Of a stretch of DNA of 64,000 bases, positions 42,355 to 49,754 are shown piece by piece; the stretch's first letter is position 1; every line of letters begins with the position of its first letter. Both the position numbers and the translations under genes were made by a program. The notes below the pieces were generated by a model. That model was not told where the DNA came from. It worked only from the letters and a program-made list of their open reading frames with translations, and did no database searches. The stretch comes from Cellvibrio sp965652595 (lineage in GTDB: Bacteria; Pseudomonadota; Gammaproteobacteria; Pseudomonadales; Cellvibrionaceae). The DNA lies in assembly GCA_965652595.1 (NCBI GenBank), contig CBFGWO010000002.1:9805-73804 (forward strand), in the 5' to 3' direction.

Positions 42355-44043
42355 TCAGGGATTTGTTGCCGCAGAGGGAACCAGAATATTTTCAAAAAAC
42401 AGCAAGCGCGGATTGGAACCTGGCTCCGGCTCCTTGTTTTTATCTTGAGCCGCTTCTATTTCATCTTCAGCATCATTTTTAGCCAGTTTCTCTTTACCTT
42501 CTGCCGCATGTTTATTTTCCTTATTATCGATCCCAGCTTCGCCATTAGCGTCGTCCAACACATGCGACAACAAATCCATACGAAAGGCGCCCGCCAAAAT
42601 ATCCAGACGGCCATCATTGGTCATGTCAGCCAACTCAATGGCGACCAGGCCACGTACGCCGCCAACCAAAGGGCGTGCTGTAAATTGTTGTTTGCCATTG
42701 TTTTCGAACCACACCAGCGATTGGCGTTTTGGGTCATCCCAATCGTTAACCCAGCTGCTGACTACCAAATCCAAATCACCGTCGCCATCAATATCACCAG
42801 CCGCAATTTTTGCCGGGCCATAAAGGCGGCTAATGTCGTGATAGCGAAATTTCAGGCCGCCGAGATTTTCCAACCATTGAATGCCGTGATAAGGCTTGGG
42901 ATCTAGTTGTGTATCGAAGGCATCACCGTTGGCAAACACAAGATCACTATCGCCATCTTTATCGAGATCGACCACAGTCAGGTTGGTAAATCCGAACATA
43001 GGATGGGGCCCCTGAAATAAATCCATACGTTCAAAACGGCCTTCCCCCTGATTGATAAACGCCACCAAGAGCTCATGCTCTTGAGCCACCAGGCTGACCA
43101 AATCCATCTTGCCATCGTTATTCAAATCTACCGGAGTGATATTGAGCGCGCCGTTCAGCGGCAACAACTTATGTTTGTGGTATTTTCCTTTGCTCTGGTA
43201 TTCCGCCCAGAAAACTTCACCCACCTCGCCACCGCCGAACACCGCAACCGCCAAATCCAGTTCGCCATCGCCACTGAGATCCAACACCTGCACATCGGCC
43301 ACGCGACCCAAACCACCGAATAGCTCCGTGCGGATAAACTCACCAGGTTTGATCTGACGCAATAAATGAATCTTACCCGCAAATACACCCTCTGGCGGGA
43401 ACACACCGAGGTCGGCCACTACCACATCCATTAACCCATTACCGGTAAAATCCACCACTCTTGCCTGAATAGGAATGGGCAGCTCGGCAATCACATCTTC
43501 ATGCCAACCTGAATCATCTTCGTACAAACGAGTTAAACGACCCAACTCGCCATCGCTAATTAAAAACTCTCGCTTGGCTCCCAATTTTAGGTCGACGGCT
43601 TGAATATTGAGGATCAACGGGACACGCGTGTTTTCGCCGATAACACCGCCGGAAAAGGCAACATGGTCACTGGGCTGATCTATGTAAGGTAACTTCGGCA
43701 ATTCCTGGGGGGCACTGCCATAGTAGAGCGCCTTGATATCGGTAAGATACTCGGGCGGTATAAACTCTTGGCCGGTGGTATCTTTGGCAATCTCCGCCAT
43801 GGTATCGATCACTCTTGGCCAACTGGCCTTGGGCAAAATCGATGGTGATGGCAACTTATGGCAGCTGCCACAATATTGTTTTGCCAGGGGAATAATTTGT
43901 TCAGGTGTTTTTGGCTTCACTGGCGGCTCGTCCGCCAGAACCTGAATGGACAAAAGCCCCACAACACTGATCAGGGCAAAATAAATTAACCGCACGCTAG
44001 CGCCGAGGAAAAATAAGCCGGAAACCTTACCGGATTTACACAT
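42355..44043 (-). CDS. Exported haem-c protein with FG-GAP/VCBS repeats
   Basis: 562 residues. A signal peptide or anchor (hydrophobic residues about 12-36, ending VLADEPP) is followed by one haem-c site, CGSCH (about residues 58-62), in a short cytochrome-like domain with LPSPSILPKASWP. The rest is a seven-bladed-type FG-GAP/VCBS propeller with repeated DxDxDGxxD calcium loops (VDLDKDGDSDL, GDIDGDGDLDL, VDLNNDGKMDL). The tail before the C-terminus is acidic and lysine-rich. The family has no assigned function that I know. AAGG precedes the ATG at 44043, and a NarL-type site lies 110 bp upstream, suggesting nitrate control. Confidence 0.88.
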   Translation of the reverse strand: MCKSGKVSGLFFLGASVRLIYFALISVVGLLSIQVLADEPPVKPKTPEQIIPLAKQYCGSCHKLPSPSILPKASWPRVIDTMAEIAKDTTGQEFIPPEYLTDIKALYYGSAPQELPKLPYIDQPSDHVAFSGGVIGENTRVPLILNIQAVDLKLGAKREFLISDGELGRLTRLYEDDSGWHEDVIAELPIPIQARVVDFTGNGLMDVVVADLGVFPPEGVFAGKIHLLRQIKPGEFIRTELFGGLGRVADVQVLDLSGDGELDLAVAVFGGGEVGEVFWAEYQSKGKYHKHKLLPLNGALNITPVDLNNDGKMDLVSLVAQEHELLVAFINQGEGRFERMDLFQGPHPMFGFTNLTVVDLDKDGDSDLVFANGDAFDTQLDPKPYHGIQWLENLGGLKFRYHDISRLYGPAKIAAGDIDGDGDLDLVVSSWVNDWDDPKRQSLVWFENNGKQQFTARPLVGGVRGLVAIELADMTNDGRLDILAGAFRMDLLSHVLDDANGEAGIDNKENKHAAEGKEKLAKNDAEDEIEAAQDKNKEPEPGSNPRLLFFENILVPSAATNP

Positions 44044-44153
44044 GAAATAACCTTTTTATTCACAATTTTCGCAACCACTTCATTCGCTGTTACGCAAAGA
44101 AGCAACAAAACGGACAGCGCAGTGCCGAACCAACACTCTCGCACAAGTGGTGC

Positions 44154-44169
44154 TACTCCGAAAGAGGTA
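44154..44169. promoter_or_regulatory. NarL-type 7-2-7 site before the haem-c/FG-GAP gene
   Basis: TACTCCG-AA-AGAGGTA. The right half (TACCTCT reversed) is a full consensus match; the left differs at its last base. It begins 2 bp beyond the stop of the narK homologue, so it serves only the 44043 gene. Confidence 0.7.
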
Positions 44170-44170
44170 C

Positions 44171-45745
44171 TCACCCTTTGCCTGATGGCAAGGATTGACG
44201 GCGATATACCATCGCCAGGAGCAAGCCACACAGCAGATAAAAAATTGCAAACGCCAGCAGAGCTTCTTCCGGCACACCTCGTGTCAGGCAATCCCCCAGC
44301 ATGTGGGAGATATAAAACACACCAAAGGCGGAGATAGCCGTTACCCACAGACAAATGTGCAACCAGTGGCGGCGAGAAAAAAGCCGAGGCAGCGCTTCGA
44401 GAATTGCCACATAAGCGCAGGCAGCGGCGGCAAAGAAGCCAATAAACAACACCAGCACACGCAAAAAATACTGCTCCGGCAAGGGGCTGCGCCAGGCCAA
44501 GCCCAAGTAATAGGCCAAGAGTGCCGAGGCTGCTGCCATCACCAAAGCCGCCACCGAACAGAGCCGGATCGCACCGTACCGCCGCGCCAGCCAACTGCCT
44601 AAAGGCCGTACTACCACCGCCGCCAGGGGCGCCAACCACACATAGGTAAACACTCCCGGCGACTGATTGTAGGCCAGCCGCTCCCCTGCATCGCCGCCGA
44701 CATAGCCAAACACCAGCGTCAGGGTCAACGGCAATGTCGCCGCAAAACCCAACAGAGACCCCAGGCTCATAATGCCCATTAAACTCATGATCCAGGCATG
44801 GCGATTGCGCAGCAACCGCAACGCCGACTCCATCTCTCGCCCAAGCCCCGGCAACAAGCGCAGCAGGAGTAAACAGACCGCCAGACTCAGGAGCAAAATC
44901 AACTCCCGCGACAAGCCCAGGCCAGGCCCGCCCTCAGCGACAGGCAGAAGTAACCAGACGCCCAAGACCGCCGAACCCAAGCCCAACAGCAGCGCCAATA
45001 AAAAACGTAAAAGAGCGCGCCAGCGCAGCAAATCGCGACGATAGAGGCCAATGCTCAGTAGCAGAGGTACCGCCAACGCAATCGCCCAAAAATAGCCCAA
45101 CCGCTGCGGCCAAAAAGACTCTCCCGGCGGCAACAGGCGCAGTAGGTGACTCGAGGCCAACTGGCGCTCCCAGGCGCCGAGAAAATCGCCGGGCCAGGCG
45201 ACCAACAAGGGCACCAGCACCAGGCTGGCCGCTATACCCAGGTGTCCCAGCCCAATACCCAAGCCTAATTCCAGCGACTGACGTCGACCCGGCAAAGGGT
45301 TGCGATCCCCCAGAGTCGCCACAAACGCCGAAAAACAGGCTCCCCCCAGACCACTGAACAAGGCCAAGGTTTGCAAGACCTGCCAGCGCGGCGCGTGGCG
45401 CCACACTTCGCCCAATCCAAGCGCCAGCGGCAAGAGCAGCGCCAGCACCAACACCAGGCTCAAGCCACCAGCCCCGGCGGGAACCAGGAGGCTAAAACTC
45501 ACGCGCAAACAGCCAGCAGATAAACCGGCAATGGCCATGAGCCTAAAAAGCTGCTCCACACTCAAATGGCTGCCCGCCTGCAATAAAAACACCGCCACCA
45601 GGCTCCAGCTCATCCACAAGGCTGAGGCGCAAAAAAGCCCGGCAGCATTGAGCCACAACCACTGATGATCTTCGTTCGCGCACCGGTCAGCCACCATTGC
45701 AGGAGGCTTAGGCTGCGTGAGCCATTCGCGGCGAGTCAGTGGCAT
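44171..45745 (-). CDS. Divergent NarK-like major-facilitator transporter
   Basis: 524 residues with about 12 membrane helices, aligning by eye with the NarK2 carrier at 7832-9505 (WLWLNAAGLFCASALWMSWS, LRVSFSLLVPAG, VVVRPLGSWLARRYG). The helix-2 and helix-8 arginines remain, but both nitrate-signature segments are altered: GIGLGHLGIAASL replaces the usual GxGNxG, and AISAFGVFYISHM replaces the second. It is also unusually Leu/Arg-rich. Likely an anion carrier descended from NarK with changed selectivity, possibly nitrite export; not certain. Divergent from narL with a NarL-type half palindrome in between. Confidence 0.82.
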   Translation of the reverse strand: MPLTRREWLTQPKPPAMVADRCANEDHQWLWLNAAGLFCASALWMSWSLVAVFLLQAGSHLSVEQLFRLMAIAGLSAGCLRVSFSLLVPAGAGGLSLVLVLALLLPLALGLGEVWRHAPRWQVLQTLALFSGLGGACFSAFVATLGDRNPLPGRRQSLELGLGIGLGHLGIAASLVLVPLLVAWPGDFLGAWERQLASSHLLRLLPPGESFWPQRLGYFWAIALAVPLLLSIGLYRRDLLRWRALLRFLLALLLGLGSAVLGVWLLLPVAEGGPGLGLSRELILLLSLAVCLLLLRLLPGLGREMESALRLLRNRHAWIMSLMGIMSLGSLLGFAATLPLTLTLVFGYVGGDAGERLAYNQSPGVFTYVWLAPLAAVVVRPLGSWLARRYGAIRLCSVAALVMAAASALLAYYLGLAWRSPLPEQYFLRVLVLFIGFFAAAACAYVAILEALPRLFSRRHWLHICLWVTAISAFGVFYISHMLGDCLTRGVPEEALLAFAIFYLLCGLLLAMVYRRQSLPSGKG

Positions 45746-45850
45746 GGTAGGTTTCCGGATTCTGTCATCGCCCGAGTGTGGCTCGCGGCGCGCAGCGGCT
45801 CAATCCAACTTTGGTGATTCACATCGCTCGTTAGACTAGCCCGTTGGGGA

Positions 45851-45866
45851 TACCTCTTTGGGGTGA
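45851..45866. promoter_or_regulatory. NarL-type site between the NarK homologue and narL
   Basis: TACCTCT-TT-GGGGTGA: the left heptamer is a perfect NarL consensus, the right is degenerate at its end. It could allow NarL to control its own gene and the divergent carrier. Confidence 0.6.
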
Positions 45867-45994
45867 GCCCCACTGCGGCCAACCTTTTGGCGGCCCGCCG
45901 GAGGTGGCACCCAACCTTGCCATTGTTTACCAGCGGCCCGCACAATAGCCTCGTGAGCTATCACACCCCGGCAGTCACTCCACGGAGATTCACC

Positions 45995-46642
45995 ATGTCA
46001 CAGCAAACCTCCAGCATCATGCTGGTCGACGACCATCCACTACTGCGTAAGGGGCTGATGCAGCTACTCAACCTCACCGACAATCTGGAGGTAGTAGCAG
46101 AAGCGGGCAGTGGCCCGGAAGCGGTGGACCTGGGGGTAGAGCTGGACCCGGATTTGATTCTGCTGGATTTGAATATGCAGGGCATGAACGGCCTGGAGAC
46201 GCTGTCGCAATTGCGCGACAAGGGTGTCACCTCACGCATCGTCATGCTCACTGTATCTGACGCCGATGAGGACGTGCTCGAAGCCATCACGCGCGGCGCC
46301 GACGGCTACCTGCTCAAAGACATGGAGCCGGAGCAGCTGCTGGAACAAATCCAGCGCGCGCTGGAGGGCAAGATGGTGATGAGCGAGTCGGTTACCCAGG
46401 TGTTAGCCACCGCCATCCGCAAACCACAAAAAACCACCGCTAACGCCTTCGACAGCCTCACCGGGCGCGAAAAAGACATTCTTAAACTCATCGCCAAAGG
46501 CCTGAGCAACAAGTTGATTGCACGGGAATTGGAAATCTCCGACGGTACCGTCAAAGTCCACGTCAAACACCTGCTCAAAAAACTGGGGCTCAGGTCGCGG
46601 GTCGAAGCTGCCGTGTGGATGGTTAACCGTAAACCCGAATAA
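45995..46642 (+). CDS. narL: NarL, nitrate response regulator
   Basis: 215-residue response regulator. The receiver shows VDDHPLLRKGLM and the phospho-acceptor Asp in LILLDLNMQGMNGLE; the C-terminal LuxR-type helix-turn-helix shows LTGREKDILKLIAKGLSNK and DGTVKVHVKHLLKKL. Partner of NarX. I start at 45995 (MSQQTSSIML), with GGAG seven bases before; the open frame continues upstream but without support. It forms a unit with moeA 18 bp downstream, tying nitrate sensing to cofactor synthesis. Its predicted 7-2-7 sites occur across the window. Confidence 0.95.
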   Translation: MSQQTSSIMLVDDHPLLRKGLMQLLNLTDNLEVVAEAGSGPEAVDLGVELDPDLILLDLNMQGMNGLETLSQLRDKGVTSRIVMLTVSDADEDVLEAITRGADGYLLKDMEPEQLLEQIQRALEGKMVMSESVTQVLATAIRKPQKTTANAFDSLTGREKDILKLIAKGLSNKLIARELEISDGTVKVHVKHLLKKLGLRSRVEAAVWMVNRKPE

Positions 46643-46660
46643 CTCCTGTCAGGAAGCCAG

Positions 46661-47953
46661 ATGAGCGCTCACCCCTTTTCACCCGTATCGCCCACCTCAC
46701 CCGGCCAGGACTGCTGCGCCCAACCCGGCCTGATGTCCGTTGATCAGGCACAGGCGCGTATGCGCGCCGCGTTGCCGCCCGCGCCTGCCAGTGAATCCCT
46801 GCCCTTGATGCAGTGCCTGGATCGCATCCTCACCGAAGACCTGGCGGCGCAACTGGACAACCCACCCCACGACAATTCCGCCATGGACGGCTACGCCCTG
46901 CGCGCTGCCGACCTGGCCAGCAACACCCAAACACCGCCCAGACTCAAGTTGATTGGTAAATCCCTCGCCGGTCACCCTTTTTCAGGCGAGCTGGGCAGTG
47001 GTGAAGCCGTGTTGATCACCACTGGCGCCTGCTTGCCCCAGGGCGCCGACACAGTCGTGATGCAGGAGCAGTGTCGCGAGGAGGATGGCTGGCTCTATCT
47101 TGAGAGCACAGCGCTAAAACCCGGCAGTCATATCCGCCGTCAGGGCGAAGACCTGAACCGAGGTGCGCCCCTGCTAGCCAAGGGCCAGCGGCTCGGGCCT
47201 GTCCAACTGGCACTGCTCGCCAGCCAGGGGTTTGTTCAGGTACCCGTGCACCGGCGACTCAAGGTGGCGCTCCTGTCTACCGGCGACGAACTCCAGGCGC
47301 CGGGTCAGCCGTTACGCGCAGGGCAAATCTACGACAGCAACCGCTACGCTCTTATGGCCCTGCTCAGCCGCCTGGGCTTTGAGGTGCTGGATCTGGGACA
47401 GGTCGGCGATGACCCGGCGCTGATTCGCCAGGCGCTATTGCACGCCAGCGAACAGGCCCAGGCGCTGGTGACCAGCGGTGGGGTATCGGTGGGTGAGGCA
47501 GATCATGTCAAACAGCTGCTGGCGGAGCTTGGGCAGATAGATTTCTGGAAACTGGCCATCAAACCCGGCAAGCCCTTTGCCTTTGGCAAACTGGGCCAGT
47601 GCCAGTTTTTCGGACTGCCCGGCAACCCGGTGTCTGCGCTGGTAACCCTGCACCAACTGGCGCTGCCGATACTGCGCCAAATGGCGGGAGAAACCTGTGA
47701 GCCGCCCCTGCTGTTACAGGCGCGCGCAGCCACGTGCTTTAAAAAACAACCCGGTCGTCGCGACTACCAGCGAGTAACACTCAGCCGCGCTGCCGACGGC
47801 AGCCTGATGGCCCATGGCCCCGCCAACCAGGGCTCGGGGCAGTTAACCTCCTTTATCGGCGCCAATGCCTATGCGGTGCTGGAAGCGGAGCGAGGCCCTG
47901 TCGCTGAGGGAGAGTTTATTCAGGTGTTGCCGTTTGAATCCTGGCTGATCTAG
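46661..47953 (+). CDS. moeA: MoeA, molybdopterin molybdotransferase
   Basis: 430 residues. MoeA inserts molybdate into adenylylated molybdopterin. The NPPHDNSAMDGYALR motif near residue 65 and the MoaB-like domain with STGDEL and TSGGVSVGEAD (about residues 205-275) are diagnostic, as is LPGNPVSALVT. AGGAAG precedes the ATG. Probably co-transcribed with narL. It supplies cofactor to NarG. Confidence 0.95.
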   Translation: MSAHPFSPVSPTSPGQDCCAQPGLMSVDQAQARMRAALPPAPASESLPLMQCLDRILTEDLAAQLDNPPHDNSAMDGYALRAADLASNTQTPPRLKLIGKSLAGHPFSGELGSGEAVLITTGACLPQGADTVVMQEQCREEDGWLYLESTALKPGSHIRRQGEDLNRGAPLLAKGQRLGPVQLALLASQGFVQVPVHRRLKVALLSTGDELQAPGQPLRAGQIYDSNRYALMALLSRLGFEVLDLGQVGDDPALIRQALLHASEQAQALVTSGGVSVGEADHVKQLLAELGQIDFWKLAIKPGKPFAFGKLGQCQFFGLPGNPVSALVTLHQLALPILRQMAGETCEPPLLLQARAATCFKKQPGRRDYQRVTLSRAADGSLMAHGPANQGSGQLTSFIGANAYAVLEAERGPVAEGEFIQVLPFESWLI

Positions 47954-48153
47954 CGGGATCGGGCCCTTGCCTCGATCACTGCGAGCGCATCCAGTGGACA
48001 CACCGACTGGCAGCGAGGGCTGTGATAGTAGCCTTCGCAAAGAGTGCAGAGGTCTGGGCTCACCTGATAGTGCTTTTCGCCCATGTCGATAGCGCCGGTG
48101 GGGCACTCGGGCACGCACAGATCGCAGTTGATGCAATCGGCAGCTATCTGCAT
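47950..48153 (-). CDS. YfhL-type 2[4Fe-4S] ferredoxin
   Basis: 67-residue ferredoxin with two clusters: CINCDLCVPECP and CTLCEGYYHSPRCQSVCP, the latter with the long loop typical of YfhL/Alvin ferredoxins. I start at the ATG 48153 because it matches the YfhL N-terminus; a GTG at 48174 overlapping the trhP stop would add seven residues. It follows trhP and overlaps the convergent moeA end by 4 bp. In E. coli, YfhL has been linked genetically to rRNA hydroxylation by a U32 protein (from memory), so pairing with TrhP makes sense. Confidence 0.85.
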   Translation of the reverse strand: MQIAADCINCDLCVPECPTGAIDMGEKHYQVSPDLCTLCEGYYHSPRCQSVCPLDALAVIEARARSR

Positions 48154-48170
48154 ATGGCGGCCCAGTTGGC

Positions 48171-49448
48171 TCACTGGTGGGTGCCCAGGGGGGCGGTCAG
48201 CGTGACGACAAGATCCTTAACTATCAATGCCGTTGCCGGGTCCACCGAGCAAGGCAAGCTCAGCCGCACCCTGTGCCCGGAACCCGGCGCTACTGACAGC
48301 GCCTGGCCCTGGCTATCGAACAAGCCTTGCAACACAAAAGGATGATTGCCCTCGGGTGTGATCAGAGTCAGTTGATCACCCAGGGCAAAACGGTTTTTCA
48401 CCTCCACCAGCCAGGTGTCGTCCTCACGCGAGGGCTCCTGGGGCAGCAACTCCCCAACCCACTGCTGTTCCCCCAGGCTGGCGCCCCGCTCGTAGTTTTG
48501 TAGCTCTGCCAAAGGGATGTGGCGACGCAAAAAGCCGGGGGTATAACCCCGGTTAGCCAAGCCATCCAACGACTGCAACAGGGCTGCATCAAAAGGCCGA
48601 CCCGCCGACCAATCATCCAAGGCCCGGCGATAGGCCTGGGCGGTGCGCGCCGCATAGTAGGGCGACTTAGTGCGGCCTTCGATCTTGAGCGAGGTCACCC
48701 CCAGATCCGCCAGGGCACCCACATACTCAATAGCGCGCAGATCACGGGAATTGAAAACATAACTACCGTGTTCGTCTTCCTCCAGCACCAGCGGCTCCTC
48801 TCCCTCAGCCGCATTCAGGACTAAGGGCTCCGATGGCGTGTAGGCCCAGCGGCAGGCATTGTTGCAGGCCCCCTGGTTGGGATCGCGGCGATGGCTATAG
48901 GCCGAGAGCAGGCAGCGGCCTGAATAGGCCATGCACAGGGCACCGTGCACAAATACCTCCAACTCCATGTCAGGCACTCGCTGGCGAATTTCGGCGATTT
49001 CGTCCAGTGCCAGTTCCCGCGCCAAAATCACCCGCGCCAACCCCTGATCGCGCCAAAAGGCCACCGAGGCCCAATTGATGGTGTTGGCCTGTACCGAAAG
49101 ATGTAGCGGCAGTTGCGGATAAGCTTGTTGCAACAGACGGATGATGCCCGGATCCGACACTATGAGCGCATCTGGCCCCAGGGCAACGGCTGGCTCCAGA
49201 TCACGCATCAGGCTGTTGATCTTGGCATTGCGCGGAATCAGGTTGGCCACCAGGTAAAAGCCTTTGTTGGCCGCCCGCGCCAGAGCTATGCCTCGCGCAA
49301 GATTGTCCAGGTCAAATTCGTTATTGCGCACCCTGAGGCTCAGGCGCGGCAGGCCGGCGTAAACCGCATCGGCACCATAGGCAAAGGCCAACTGCTGGGC
49401 TCTGAGGCTGCCAGCGGGACAGAGAAGTTCGGGGGTTGGGCGATTCAT
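48171..49448 (-). CDS. trhP: TrhP/YegQ-type U32 protein for tRNA hydroxylation
   Basis: 425-residue U32 protein. E. coli TrhP makes 5-hydroxyuridine at tRNA position 34 using prephenate, without O2. Shared elements: PELLCPAGSL at the start, Cys residues in HGALCMAYSGRC, NQGACNNACRW, and the extended C-terminal domain that separates it from UbiU. GGAG precedes the ATG. It forms a pair with the YfhL-like ferredoxin. Its promoter region is shared with moaA and carries a NarL-type palindrome. A closely related rRNA-modifying paralogue (RlhA, about 650 aa) is excluded by length. Confidence 0.88.
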   Translation of the reverse strand: MNRPTPELLCPAGSLRAQQLAFAYGADAVYAGLPRLSLRVRNNEFDLDNLARGIALARAANKGFYLVANLIPRNAKINSLMRDLEPAVALGPDALIVSDPGIIRLLQQAYPQLPLHLSVQANTINWASVAFWRDQGLARVILARELALDEIAEIRQRVPDMELEVFVHGALCMAYSGRCLLSAYSHRRDPNQGACNNACRWAYTPSEPLVLNAAEGEEPLVLEEDEHGSYVFNSRDLRAIEYVGALADLGVTSLKIEGRTKSPYYAARTAQAYRRALDDWSAGRPFDAALLQSLDGLANRGYTPGFLRRHIPLAELQNYERGASLGEQQWVGELLPQEPSREDDTWLVEVKNRFALGDQLTLITPEGNHPFVLQGLFDSQGQALSVAPGSGHRVRLSLPCSVDPATALIVKDLVVTLTAPLGTHQ

Positions 49449-49538
49449 ACAAGGCTCCGGAAATTAGCCCACCAGCTTAGTGATTCACACTCTGGGCGTA
49501 TTTGATCTGGCACAAGCACCCGGTTCGCAACAGCTACC

Positions 49539-49554
49539 TACCCCCCTGGAGGTA
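49539..49554. promoter_or_regulatory. NarL-type 7-2-7 site between trhP and moaA
   Basis: TACCCCC-CT-GGAGGTA, a nearly perfect palindrome with both heptamers one base from the NarL consensus. It sits 91 bp before trhP and about 65 bp before the Moco riboswitch. An FNR-like half (TTGAT at 49502-49506) is nearby, without a good second half. Confidence 0.7.
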
Positions 49555-49614
49555 GAACCGCCTGCCTCGCCTGGGCAATTACCCTCACTCACCCTGCCAC
49601 CTAAAATGAAAACA

Positions 49615-49752
49615 ACCACGCCGAGCCGGGTGGGCTAACCGGAGCATGCTCAAACCATCCCCGCAAGCCCGCTCGGCCTCAACCACCGGATTTGGCCAGC
49701 GGTTGACGGGTTCACCGGGAAACGGGTGAGCCTCCCCCATTGGAAAGGTGTT
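49615..49752 (+). ncRNA. Molybdenum-cofactor (Moco) riboswitch of moaA
   Basis: A structured leader directly before moaA. GCCGAGC (49620-49626) pairs with GCTCGGC (49671-49677), a small GAGCATGCTC hairpin lies within, and a second stem is formed by GGTTCACC and GGGTGAGCC around GGGAAAC. The 3' part, GCCTCCC then TGGAAAGGTG just before the start codon, matches the E. coli moaA leader as I remember it. The ribosome-binding site is within the element, so Moco binding would block translation. Exact ends are approximate. Confidence 0.85.
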
Positions 49753-49754
49753 TA

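Noticed and set aside
49502..49515. FNR box TTGATCTGGCACAA before moaA/trhP
   Set aside because: Only the first half matches; the second half (CACAA) differs at two positions and no well-placed -10 is visible.
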